From positions 1 through 28,076 of IMG/VR virus record IMGVR_UViG_3300031216_000050: a DNA stretch of 28,076 bases. The stretch is one strand, 5' to 3'. The position numbers and the translations under genes are program-made. The notes under the pieces were generated by a model, which ran no database searches, was not told the DNA's origin, and saw nothing but the letters and a program-made list of their open reading frames with translations. Positions 8,911 to 15,661 of this stretch are shown piece after piece (position 1 is the first letter of the stretch; every line of letters starts with the position of its first letter). Source of the stretch: a virus.

Positions 8911-9699
8911 TTACTCGTCATCGTCTTTGGACTCTTCAATGTCAAAGTCTTCTAATGACTCTTCATATGGCTTGTCTTCATCACTTATGGTGTCATCTTC
9001 ATCTTCATCTTCATCATCTATGTCGTCAACACTAATTGGTGTTGCTACAACAGTGTCAGCATTTTTAATTGCATTGTCTAGTGACTTTGAACTATCAGCA
9101 ATATGCAACATTAATTCTCTAGTACCTCGAACAGGCATTGATGTTGTAAACTCTTCTTCGTTTGCTGCCTGCCCTATTTTCCTAGTACTGTCTTGCCTGC
9201 TCCTTCCTTCTTGAATTTCAATTTCATGTAGGTCATCAGCCTTTGACAGTGATATTTCTTTTTTGATAAACTTGAAATATTCAGGCAGGGTTCTAATGTA
9301 TCTTGATATTTCTAGAGTTATGCTTATTGTTGATTTTTGCATTTCCCTAATTGTTTCGTAAATGCTGGGGTCCATGTAGCCTCCAGCATCTAACTGCCTC
9401 ATTAGACTGTCAATAATATGCTCTGAATATTTTACTTGCTTCATTAGTACAACAAGGTTTGTTTTTTCTGCATGACTAATAGACGATATGTATTCACTAT
9501 CAGCATCATCAGTAACCTTAATGTATACGTTACAAATTTGAACAATAAGAGCCTTAGCTTTTTCTTCTAGTTCAGTAATTTTAGTTTCAACATCAAAAGT
9601 TTCATACTTTTCATATTGTTTCATGTCACCACCAGTGCCTAATACGTCTTCCATTTGCTGGAACATATCATCACCTGGGTTTCTTGTGTCCTTAGCCAT
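8911..9699 (-). CDS. Acidic helical protein of the virion module, function unknown
   Basis: I do not recognise this 262-residue protein. Residues 1-160 are predicted mostly helical, with heptad-like stretches (TKITELEEKAKALIVQIC and SIYETIREMQKSTISITLEI), suggesting an oligomeric or coiled-coil protein. The last ~35 residues are almost wholly Asp and Glu (DDIDDEDEDEDD and following). It sits between two structural genes, 14 bp after one and 53 bp before the next. Helical proteins with strongly acidic regions between virion genes are compatible with a scaffold, core or chaperone role, but the sequence alone does not establish this. The ATG at 9699 follows an A/T-only leader with no Shine-Dalgarno. 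Confidence 0.7.
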   Translation of the reverse strand: MAKDTRNPGDDMFQQMEDVLGTGGDMKQYEKYETFDVETKITELEEKAKALIVQICNVYIKVTDDADSEYISSISHAEKTNLVVLMKQVKYSEHIIDSLMRQLDAGGYMDPSIYETIREMQKSTISITLEISRYIRTLPEYFKFIKKEISLSKADDLHEIEIQEGRSRQDSTRKIGQAANEEEFTTSMPVRGTRELMLHIADSSKSLDNAIKNADTVVATPISVDDIDDEDEDEDDTISDEDKPYEESLEDFDIEESKDDDE

Positions 9700-9713
9700 A
9701 TTTTTATAATTAT

Positions 9714-11279
9714 TTAGTTTACGTCAGTGGTTGGTTCTGACAATGTTGGTATTGCGTTATCTAAAACATAGTAGGCAGAAGAGCTAGGCAATAGGGTAGA
9801 CAATTCAGCAATCATTGCACTAGGTGCAATAAACTGCTTCCCTACTCTAATGTTTGCACATTGTAACTGACCCATAATGTCAAGACTCGTTGGTCTTTCT
9901 ATTTCAATTGCATTAGTATCACTTACTTCGAAAAGTTTATCTAGGTTAGTGTCAAATACAGTTAGTGTAACTATTTTTGTTTCGGCTAGTGCCTGCCAAT
10001 TCATAACTAGCCCGTAAAAAGAGCCAAGCTCTAGTGTAGTGTTTGGTACTATGCTACTGGCAACAATTAACAGTTCATTTTTCATCATAACACTTGGTCC
10101 AGAATTTGACCATCTTAGTGACAACTCTCCAAGTTGTGCCATGACCTGACCTTCTACAGTTGGCTTAAACCAGGCAATTAGGGACACTTGATTTGCAGTC
10201 GCAACAAAAGGATAGTTAAACGCAGCAGTGTCTATCGCAACCTTGTTCCAATTGTAAGAATATCTTATCGTATCAAGGTCACCAACACTAATACCGCCAG
10301 TGGCAACAGCAAGGTCACGATCATCCAGCTTAACTTTAGCAAATGGCTTAACTGCATCAAACAACTCTTCTTCTTGCTTTTCTGATTCAAAATCATGAGC
10401 AAAATCTGCATATTCGCTAAGCTTAGCGAATGCATCATCATCTTTGTTAACACTTGCACGGTTTTCGTATCGAACTAGATATGCTTTCCAAAATGGGGAA
10501 ACGTTCATAAATGTATCACCGCTACTGGCCGTGTTAACTTCGTACATTCTATTTGTTAGCGGTAAGTACAAAAAGTCATTAGCGTCAGGTTGACTTGTAC
10601 CAAACACTTCTTGCCAGACTTCTTTTACTATGTGAATTTCTAATTCGTCCTGGAAGTCAATGTCAAGCTCAGAGTAAACCATTCTGTTACCAGGAAGTTC
10701 GTTTTCATTAATAACAACTTGTAGTGACTTAAAATCTGCAACGTCTGACAGCCTGTATGACTTAAACGTAATGTCAGATGTTGACTCGTCTGGTTCAACT
10801 CTAAAATAAATGCAAATAAAGCCAAAAATATCAGATACTGACCTTGACATCTTATTGAACAACACCCTTTGTGGGTCAACGTTCCTATATGGATTAAGTA
10901 GGCCTTTTTTTCTTGTGTTAATTAGTACTGTCGATGAAACAATTTCTATATTTCTAACCCCAACGCTGACTGAGTCAAACTCAATTGAGTTTATTTGATA
11001 ATTAGCAAAGCCTGTATCAGAAGCAATCTTTACTGTTGTAACCTGAACTCGTAAAAATACATCAACTGAACCCCAACCAACATCGCCTGCTGCTTCTGCC
11101 AAACTGTCTTCTGCTGTAGTCCATTCAGACCAGGTTGACTGATCTAAACTGTAAGACCAAAGTAGTACTGTTGGTGCAAAACCTGACATGTCATCAGATA
11201 TGGCTATTGTGTCACACGTCAACACGGATTCAAAATATAAAATTCGTGTGCAATCTGTTGTTGTTTGATACAATGCCAT
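9714..11279 (-). CDS. Virion structural protein with C-terminal LamG/concanavalin-like domain
   Basis: The 521-residue protein begins MALYQTTTDCTRILYF. The N-terminal half is beta-rich with SYSLDQSTWSEWT (about 43-55), as in phage accessory structural proteins. The C-terminal part from about residue 335 has the pattern of a jelly-roll LamG/concanavalin-like lectin fold: YNYPF-like aromatic, VSLIAWFKP, QLGELSLRW, then LELGSFYGLVMNWQ. Such domains in phage virions often bind glycans or decorate particles; here this is inference from pattern. It is the first gene of the virion module after a strong hairpin at 11308-11353 and is preceded by a putative promoter motif, so it probably leads the structural operon. 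Confidence 0.65.
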   Translation of the reverse strand: MALYQTTTDCTRILYFESVLTCDTIAISDDMSGFAPTVLLWSYSLDQSTWSEWTTAEDSLAEAAGDVGWGSVDVFLRVQVTTVKIASDTGFANYQINSIEFDSVSVGVRNIEIVSSTVLINTRKKGLLNPYRNVDPQRVLFNKMSRSVSDIFGFICIYFRVEPDESTSDITFKSYRLSDVADFKSLQVVINENELPGNRMVYSELDIDFQDELEIHIVKEVWQEVFGTSQPDANDFLYLPLTNRMYEVNTASSGDTFMNVSPFWKAYLVRYENRASVNKDDDAFAKLSEYADFAHDFESEKQEEELFDAVKPFAKVKLDDRDLAVATGGISVGDLDTIRYSYNWNKVAIDTAAFNYPFVATANQVSLIAWFKPTVEGQVMAQLGELSLRWSNSGPSVMMKNELLIVASSIVPNTTLELGSFYGLVMNWQALAETKIVTLTVFDTNLDKLFEVSDTNAIEIERPTSLDIMGQLQCANIRVGKQFIAPSAMIAELSTLLPSSSAYYVLDNAIPTLSEPTTDVN

Positions 11280-11286
11280 AGTCGTT

Positions 11287-11304
11287 GTTTATGTAATATA
11301 TATC
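11287..11304 (-). promoter_or_regulatory. AT-rich candidate virion-gene promoter motif
   Basis: On the minus strand GATATATATTACATAAAC lies 7 bp before the ATG at 11279, between the terminator-like hairpin and the gene. It resembles the motif before the gene at 8857. A weak TTG-N20-TATATTAC reading of the Bacteroidota promoter also exists here, starting within the hairpin. Position at the head of the structural operon supports a promoter. Confidence 0.4.
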
Positions 11305-11307
11305 ACT

Positions 11308-11353
11308 GCACAAAAAGAGGCAACTTTAGATAAAAAGTCGCCTCTTTTTGTGC
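11308..11353 (-). terminator. Strong hairpin terminator between the internal-protein gene and virion operon
   Basis: Two 20-nt arms (11308-11327 and 11334-11353) pair with a single mismatch around a 6-nt loop. The outer 14 bp (GCACAAAAAGAGGC) are perfect, and A/T runs within the stem would give a U-rich 3' arm in either direction. It lies 13 bp after the stop of the gene at 11367 and 28 bp before the next start, so it probably ends the upstream transcript and isolates the virion operon. Confidence 0.75.
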
Positions 11354-11366
11354 CCTACTTGATTCT

Positions 11367-11933
11367 TTACTTTAAGTCTTTAAACAATCTAATATTTGAC
11401 TTGATAACAGACAATATTGCATTTGCATCTTTACCATTACCAATTACTTTACCATTAACTAGTAAGTCAAATTTATTAATTCCTGTTTGTTCTGAACGTG
11501 ACTTTTCATGATAGTTCCAGTTTGAATTTGATACCCAGCTAATAGCTGTACCGTCTCGTAAGTCAAAAGCCCATTTCTTTACAATGTCTTGCGCTAATCG
11601 TTCTTGCGTTCTAGGTTCACCAACAATCCATTCACTATGTACTTCCATATTGGCTGGGTCAAAAATTCCATCGTCAACCGTATAAATATAAAAGTATCCA
11701 CTGTCACTAATCTCAATTTTTTCTATGTTGGAATTTTTATTGTCCATTTCTTTTTCGACTTGCTTAAGCACTTTACTGTTTAAGCCTCTACTGCCTATTG
11801 AACCATCATCAGTCTGTAGTGCATCCTTAAATTTAGACAAGTTATCGCCAGGCTTTAATGTTGTGGTTGCAATAAAATTAGCAGCCTCTGATACATGAAA
11901 GCTTTCGGTTATGTGTTGTTTTAATGTTTTCAT
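11367..11933 (-). CDS. Candidate internal head protein with T4-like capsid-targeting leader
   Basis: The 188-residue protein is otherwise unrecognised. It begins MKTLKQHITE|SFHVSEAANF. The first ten residues match the layout of the T4 internal-protein targeting peptide (MKT....I.E, as I recall it), which directs proteins into the prohead and is removed by the gp21 protease after I/L-x-E. A second protein at 21946 starts MKSLTARINE|SF. The mature part has an alpha/beta look with SDSGYFYIYTVDDG (about 77-90) and an aromatic WVSNSNWNYHEKS stretch. If packaged, it would enter the host with the DNA, as T4 IPI does as an anti-restriction factor; that role is inference. The gene stands alone between the phosphoesterase gene and a strong hairpin. 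Confidence 0.75.
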   Translation of the reverse strand: MKTLKQHITESFHVSEAANFIATTTLKPGDNLSKFKDALQTDDGSIGSRGLNSKVLKQVEKEMDNKNSNIEKIEISDSGYFYIYTVDDGIFDPANMEVHSEWIVGEPRTQERLAQDIVKKWAFDLRDGTAISWVSNSNWNYHEKSRSEQTGINKFDLLVNGKVIGNGKDANAILSVIKSNIRLFKDLK

Positions 11934-11976
11934 ATTCTAAAAATTAGTACGTATTTTATTTATGTATTCAAAAGTG

Positions 11977-12051
11977 TTAAGAGTTACCATCCTTTCCTAC
12001 TGTAGGGTTGCTGAGTATTCTTGCAAGCGTGTGCCTCATTAAAGATTTCAT
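11977..12051 (-). CDS. Possible 24-residue peptide
   Basis: An ATG at 12051, 12 bp after the phosphoesterase stop, opens a 24-codon frame (MKSLMRHTLARILSNPTVGK...) ending at 11977. It is basic and helix-prone and has a normal spacing for this tightly packed genome. There is no domain to recognise, and chance cannot be excluded at this length. Confidence 0.3.
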   Translation of the reverse strand: MKSLMRHTLARILSNPTVGKDGNS

Positions 12052-12063
12052 ATTTTCATTACG

Positions 12064-13353
12064 CTAATTTAATTTAACTAGGCTAGGCATAACCTTAGCA
12101 CGATTTTTCCATACAAGTTCATTACTAAGACCTGCTTGTCCTGAACCAAAGTTTGTCATCATCCAAGCAGAAGAACCATAAAGACTAAGTACATTTCTGT
12201 AACGAAAACGTTTACCGTAGTTAAGTGCCTCTTGATGTAGGTCACCTTTGATAACATGACATTCGTACTCTAGTAGTTTGTTATTAATTAAGTAGTCATC
12301 AAACCATGATTCTGTTTTTTGGTCTAAATTTAGTGGCAGGCCTGATTTCATATCTTCCTCGTCTTTACCGTGAGTTAATAGGAATGCATGTACACCATAA
12401 ATGTAAGGCTCTACAAATTTAGTACTGATAGTTGTCTTAATTTGTGGGTATTTAGTGTTGAGCCAAATTTCAACTGTTCTGTTGACAATATAACTAAATG
12501 CACCACCATGATTGTCGTTTGAAGTACATATGAATTCATACTCATCTGTATAGCCAAGTGCGATTATTGTGTCAAACCATTCAATCATTGTTACAACATA
12601 GTTGTCAAAGGTTTCCCTGTTATCCATGTTTTGTGGTAGTGAATGTGCACTTTTTCTTGTTGTTTTACCGTCCCAACCATCAACAGGATCACCAAGGTCA
12701 CATATAAGTATTTTGTCGAGCGTGCCAAAATATGCAACTGTATGCTTTAAGTCTTCTAATGATTTCATTAGTCTAGAACGTAGCTTGTTGGCATCCCAGT
12801 CGTTTTTATATATGCTGTTGTCTCTCGTTTTGGCACCAACGTGCTTGTCTGCGTAATACATATGATAACCAATGAGGTCTTCTGACCTATCGATTTCCGG
12901 TATAGTAACTGCTGGAATTTGTACAGCAAGACTTGTTTTTAGTCTTTCAAAGTATTCATCTAATTCTAATTCGGTGATTTGAGTAAAGTCACATACAACG
13001 TTCCATGCTTCTTGCCCGTGATGATTTACAAATTTAGCGCTTGTTATACTATTTGTTGGTATGTGATAAAATTCACAATACTCATCGAATGTTTTTGGAT
13101 CGTCGAGTTTATCTAAATCACTGTATTCGCTAGTTGTCGTTGTACTTTTTGGTTTTATGATTAAATTTGGCGGTGTACCGCGCAACATTGCCTCTATTTG
13201 CTCTTCGCTAAATGATCGTTCTATAAAATTCGCAACTGTGCCTCTGTTTATTCCTAGTGTCCGGGCAATTGAACTTCTAGACTCTTTTATGCTTTGTGGG
13301 TTAGTGTTAAAAAAATTAATAAGTAGATTGTCTTTAGTGCGCTTATCTTGCAT
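12064..13353 (-). CDS. Helix-turn-helix / calcineurin-like metallophosphoesterase fusion
   Basis: The 429-residue protein has two parts. Residues 26-44 (RSSIARTLGINRGTVANFI) form a helix-turn-helix typical of DNA-binding resolvase/transposase-like modules. Residues 160-385 carry the metal-ligand motifs of calcineurin-like phosphoesterases in order: DKH (169-171), GDPVDGW (221-227), NDNHGG (279-284), THGKDE (327-332) and GDLHQE (370-375), which replaces the usual GHxH. The expected activity is two-metal phosphodiester or phosphomonoester hydrolysis; the HTH suggests that the substrate is DNA or that the enzyme is targeted to DNA. Between the parts (45-158) is an acidic linker region. The 155 bp upstream contain a copy of the small-gene-cluster repeat and an 8-bp inverted repeat (CAAACTGT). 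Substrate unknown. Confidence 0.82.
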   Translation of the reverse strand: MQDKRTKDNLLINFFNTNPQSIKESRSSIARTLGINRGTVANFIERSFSEEQIEAMLRGTPPNLIIKPKSTTTTSEYSDLDKLDDPKTFDEYCEFYHIPTNSITSAKFVNHHGQEAWNVVCDFTQITELELDEYFERLKTSLAVQIPAVTIPEIDRSEDLIGYHMYYADKHVGAKTRDNSIYKNDWDANKLRSRLMKSLEDLKHTVAYFGTLDKILICDLGDPVDGWDGKTTRKSAHSLPQNMDNRETFDNYVVTMIEWFDTIIALGYTDEYEFICTSNDNHGGAFSYIVNRTVEIWLNTKYPQIKTTISTKFVEPYIYGVHAFLLTHGKDEEDMKSGLPLNLDQKTESWFDDYLINNKLLEYECHVIKGDLHQEALNYGKRFRYRNVLSLYGSSAWMMTNFGSGQAGLSNELVWKNRAKVMPSLVKLN

Positions 13354-13455
13354 TTAATGTATGTTTGTATTTACATATTATGTATTACAAGACGCAATTC
13401 TTTACATAATTAGCAACAAACTGTACAAATGTTTGCATTTTTTGCAATATGTGCA

Positions 13456-13507
13456 ACAGTTTGACTTTTTGCTATGGCTCAACCTTATACATTTCGTTAT
13501 AATTAAT
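13456..13507 (-). repeat. Small-gene-cluster intergenic repeat, partial copy 1
   Basis: On the minus strand, just after the 60-residue gene, TATAACGAAATGTATAAGGT followed by TGAGCCATAGC resembles the left half of the repeat at 13698-13798 (ACAACGAATTGCATAAGGTT followed by AAGCGATAGC). The right half (TTAGTGCGG...) is missing. It also leads into an 8-bp inverted repeat at 13417-13424/13456-13463 of unknown role. Confidence 0.45.
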
Positions 13508-13508
13508 G

Positions 13509-13691
13509 CTAGACTTTCGTTAATTTAATAAGTTCATTGTATTCTTCAACCCATTTAATTGGTATTTCCATTTCAGCATCATAGTATCTTACTATCGCTT
13601 CTCTTATCTCATTAAGTCTTTCTCTTTGTCTAATCGATTTAGGTATTAATCCTATTAGGGGTTTAATTGCTTGTGGCTTTCTTATCTTCAT
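13509..13691 (-). CDS. Small basic helical protein, unknown
   Basis: The 60-residue protein (MKIRKPQAIKPLIGLIPKS...) is basic at the N-terminus, followed by two predicted helices: RQRERLNEIREAIVRYYDAE and WVEEYNELIKLTK. I do not recognise a family. The ATG at 13691 is preceded by TTTATAAATAAG, an A/T-rich leader that also forms the right half of an intergenic repeat shared with the next gene upstream. It belongs to a cluster of three tiny genes (14290-13509) that differ from the surrounding phage genes in their repeated intergenic DNA. Confidence 0.6.
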   Translation of the reverse strand: MKIRKPQAIKPLIGLIPKSIRQRERLNEIREAIVRYYDAEMEIPIKWVEEYNELIKLTKV

Positions 13692-13697
13692 CTTATT

Positions 13698-13798
13698 TAT
13701 AAATTTATAGTTAATTAACCCGCACTAATAATAACACCGTATAAAGTTAACCCTGCGGGTCGCTATCGCTTAACCTTATGCAATTCGTTGTAGGCAAT
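13698..13798 (-). repeat. Small-gene-cluster intergenic repeat, full copy 2
   Basis: On the minus strand the element reads ATTGCCTACAACGAATTG, CATAAGGTTA, a ~42-nt middle containing ACCCGCAGGGTTAAC, then TTAGTGCGGGTTAATTAACT up to the A/T-rich leader of the 13691 gene. Both ends match the copy at 14081-14137, which lacks the middle. It starts 3 bp after the stop of the preceding gene, so it fills the whole gap. Confidence 0.65.
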
Positions 13799-13801
13799 TA
13801 A

Positions 13802-14080
13802 CTAAGAGTGCAAATCCCACCATTCAACAAATCCTTCGTAGGTCATTTTATTAGCACACTTATAAGCCTTATTACTTAAACTCTTAGGTAACTGTTCGCT
13901 GTGCCCTACGACAACGGGTATAGTTAATGCTAACTTTTCGTTTTTCTCAAAAATTTCCTGTGCTTTAGAAAAACAAGAAAGAATAAGTAATTCGTTTTCT
14001 TGATAGACTGTGTTTTCAGGAGTATTTAAAGACCTTACATAAGCCTTTATCTCATTTCTTGTTTTTTCAATTACGTTCAT
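13802..14080 (-). CDS. Small unknown protein (92 aa)
   Basis: I chose the ATG at 14080 (MNVIEKTRNEIKAYV) over an in-frame TTG at 14122, because the extra 14 residues would be encoded by an intergenic repeat that also occurs upstream of the neighbouring gene. The 92-residue product is soluble and mainly helical, with EKTRNEIKAYVRSL at the N-terminus and a C-terminal YKCANKMTYEGFVEWWDL segment. No family is recognised. It is the middle gene of a three-gene cluster separated by repeats; the size and setting fit an accessory cargo gene, but no function can be given. Confidence 0.6.
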   Translation of the reverse strand: MNVIEKTRNEIKAYVRSLNTPENTVYQENELLILSCFSKAQEIFEKNEKLALTIPVVVGHSEQLPKSLSNKAYKCANKMTYEGFVEWWDLHS

Positions 14081-14137
14081 ATTTAAAATTTTAGTTATTA
14101 ATTCCGCACTAACCATACCCAATGCGTTGTAGGCAAT
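14081..14137 (-). repeat. Small-gene-cluster intergenic repeat, short copy 3
   Basis: The minus strand reads ATTGCCTACAACGCATTG, GGTATGGTTAGTGCGGAATT, AATAACTAAAATTTTAAAT, ending directly at the ATG at 14080. Compared with copy 2 it has the same left end (ATTGCCTACAACG.ATTG..TA.GGTTA) and right end (TTAGTGCGG..TTAAT.AACTA), joined without the ~42-nt middle. Confidence 0.65.
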
Positions 14138-14146
14138 AAAAAATTA

Positions 14147-14290
14147 TTAAATAGTTATCGTTTGGTCATTTTTCCAATTTGGAGGGTTGTTAAATATTAC
14201 GGAATTATTTTCTTTAAGCCATTTTTTGTAAATCAATATGCCATTTCTATAAACATATACTTCGTTACCTATTTTATCTGAGTGCATCAT
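14147..14290 (-). CDS. Very small protein (47 aa), unknown
   Basis: An ATG at 14290 (or 14287) opens a 47-codon frame: MMHSDKIGNEVYVYRNG, LIYKKWLKENNSVIF, then PPNWKNDQ. The coding pattern is convincing: two short amphipathic strands (EVYVYRNGILIYKKW) and an aromatic PPNW turn, like small beta-hairpin proteins of T4-type phages. No domain can be named. It is the first gene of the three-gene cluster, downstream of a rho-independent-type terminator at 14369-14410, so it probably has its own promoter in 14291-14368, where TAATTATATACGTTG is AT-rich but not a clear match to a known box. Confidence 0.6.
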   Translation of the reverse strand: MMHSDKIGNEVYVYRNGILIYKKWLKENNSVIFNNPPNWKNDQTITI

Positions 14291-14368
14291 AATTTTTAAA
14301 GTGTACAGCAACGTATATAATTAATGAGTTGTTTGTTAATGTTATTGTTGCTTTTAGGGCTTGTTATT

Positions 14369-14410
14369 AAAAAAAAGCTACACCCATTTTACAGCCTGTT
14401 GAGTGTAGCC
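14369..14410 (-). terminator. Rho-independent-type terminator
   Basis: On the minus strand GCTACAC and GTGTAGC arms (14403-14409 and 14377-14383) close a 19-nt loop and are followed directly by eight T residues (complement of 14369-14376). It lies ~165 bp after the stop of the gene at 14575. The 164 bp between (14411-14574) hold only short broken frames, for example one coding YDVVVIQGTETGKVITF without a start, so I annotate no gene there. Confidence 0.75.
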
Positions 14411-14574
14411 AATATACTGAACCAAATAAGTTTCGATGAACCCTTTAACATCAACTTGTACGGGCAATATATTTTTATTTAGTCATTAAACGTTTCTGTA
14501 CGTCCTGAAAGTAATTACCTTTCCTGTTTCTGTTCCTTGAATAACCACTACGTCATAGGCTTAACGCTTTTTTC

Positions 14575-15024
14575 CTATTTCTTTTTAGGTTTAACTGCCA
14601 TGTTAATCTTAACCATCTCTTCATCTAGTAATGGTATAATCAGTTCTGGTTCTATTTGCACCAAAAAATCAAAGCTTTTTTGTTCTAAACCGTTGCTTTT
14701 CATAAATTGATCTATTAGCCATTTTGGATATTTACCAGTTTCCGTAGCTGTCTTATTGTGTACTACTTTAGTATACGACCAGCCTGGTTGCCTACCGTTA
14801 TGCTTGAATGCATTATGTAAAGCATCAATAACATGAACATTGTGACTCCTGTTAAGTACCTGCACGTATTCAGGGTACTTTATTGCCAATAGTTGCATTA
14901 TCATGAATGCATGACCTAGTTTGACTTTGTCAGTTAGTCTTTCCCATATGCCGTCAGTACAAAAGAACGCAGCATAGAAAGGAAAAAGACCAATAGAACT
15001 TATTATATCTTGCTGTTCTGTCAT
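14575..15024 (-). CDS. Conserved-looking phage protein of unknown function (149 aa)
   Basis: The 149-residue protein contains IGLFPFYAAFFCTDGIWERL (about 11-30), GHAFMIMQLLAIKYPEYVQ (about 37-55), then a HVIDALHNAFK segment. The ordered, aromatic helix-rich pattern resembles uncharacterised T4-like phage proteins that carry 'HxFMxxxxLAIKYPxxxxxLN', but I cannot attach a function. The C-terminus is basic (AVKPKKK). It overlaps the stop of the secreted-peptide gene by one base (TAATG), so the two are translationally coupled and are followed by a terminator at 14369-14410. Confidence 0.65.
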   Translation of the reverse strand: MTEQQDIISSIGLFPFYAAFFCTDGIWERLTDKVKLGHAFMIMQLLAIKYPEYVQVLNRSHNVHVIDALHNAFKHNGRQPGWSYTKVVHNKTATETGKYPKWLIDQFMKSNGLEQKSFDFLVQIEPELIIPLLDEEMVKINMAVKPKKK

Positions 15025-15257
15025 TATCGCTGTATGAACTGGATAGGTTTGCCACTGCCGTCAACCAATACAAAAAACGTTTCCCCGTATGCCCGTTTTT
15101 GTTCAATGCGATAATTACTCATATTGTCAACTTCGATGATGTCATTGTTGATAACCACTGGAACAGTGTCTTCGTTCATTGCAGATGCTGTTATTGATGC
15201 AACAGGCATTACGCAATATAACAATGCAAGTACTATATAGTGTTTTAGATTAATCAT
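15024..15257 (-). CDS. Small secreted/periplasmic protein with signal peptide
   Basis: The 77-residue protein starts MINLKHYIVLALLYCVMPVASITASA: a short basic end, a hydrophobic core (about 8-21) and a good signal peptidase I site after SITASA (residue 26). The mature part of about 50 residues (MNEDTVPVVINNDIIEVDN...) is acidic, then ends in a strand-rich RAYGETFFVLVDGSGKPIQF. There is no lipobox. Phage proteins of this kind can act at the envelope, for example in lysis control or superinfection exclusion, but that is inference. It overlaps the preceding winged-helix gene by 8 bp and the next by 1 bp, so the three form one tight operon. Confidence 0.7.
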   Translation of the reverse strand: MINLKHYIVLALLYCVMPVASITASAMNEDTVPVVINNDIIEVDNMSNYRIEQKRAYGETFFVLVDGSGKPIQFIQR

Positions 15258-15588
15258 TTTCGTTTATGTTTATTTCTGTTTCAATTATGGCAATCGATTT
15301 GCCTCTTTCTCTTTTTAATTCTAGACCAAAAGGCATTACTGCCTTCTTAATGCTATGCAAACATTGATCAATTGATCTTTGTGTTTTCCATCCTGCATCA
15401 GATTGCCAAATTTCATTAGCTATAGTTGTAAATTCTACTGGCTGTGGACTTTTTTCGACTAGCATCTTAAGTAGCATTACGTTTTTGGTTCCTGTAACGA
15501 TTGCATCTTCATTGATGACTGACCTCGTACTTATGATTGCCATCATACTGGCGCCTTTGTTTAAAAATTGTATGTTTTCGAGCTTCAT
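15250..15588 (-). CDS. Winged helix-turn-helix protein (OmpR/PhoB C-terminal type)
   Basis: I place the start at the ATG at 15588 (MKLENIQFLNKG, 112 aa). A TTG at 15633 would add 15 residues encoded by the shared upstream element, which is unlikely. Residues ~25-105 resemble the OmpR/PhoB effector domain: TGTKNVMLLKMLVEKSPQPV (helix 1), FTTIANEIWQ, RSIDQCLHSIKKAV (recognition-helix region), then KRERGKSIAII for the wing. There is no receiver domain. It is probably a DNA-binding regulator and could act on the repeated operators or promoters nearby, but no target is shown. It heads an operon with a secreted peptide and an unknown protein. Confidence 0.65.
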   Translation of the reverse strand: MKLENIQFLNKGASMMAIISTRSVINEDAIVTGTKNVMLLKMLVEKSPQPVEFTTIANEIWQSDAGWKTQRSIDQCLHSIKKAVMPFGLELKRERGKSIAIIETEININEND

Positions 15589-15624
15589 TACTGTGACTTT
15601 TAATTGTTCTGCACAAAATGTGCA

Positions 15625-15661
15625 ATTAACCAATATCTTTTGGTGTTATATAAATATATAA
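15625..15661 (-). promoter_or_regulatory. Shared operon-leader element, copy C
   Basis: On the minus strand TTATATATTTATATAACACC is followed by AAAAGATATTGGTTAAT. It matches 18761-18796 except for one substitution and one indel. It contains the TATATTTA box and a CCAAAAG..TTGG inverted repeat that may be an operator. No TTG lies 19-23 bp upstream of TATATTTA, so it is not a full Bacteroidota-type promoter as copies A and B are. It precedes the operon starting at 15588. Confidence 0.55.

Noticed and set aside
13417-13463. Inverted repeat CAAACTGT/ACAGTTTG as a terminator
   Set aside because: The loop is 31 nt and no T run follows on the minus strand; it may be an operator but the evidence is too thin for a call.
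14081-14122. TTG-started extension of the 92-aa protein
   Set aside because: The extension is encoded by the intergenic repeat that also precedes the neighbouring gene, so it is noncoding in the other copy.
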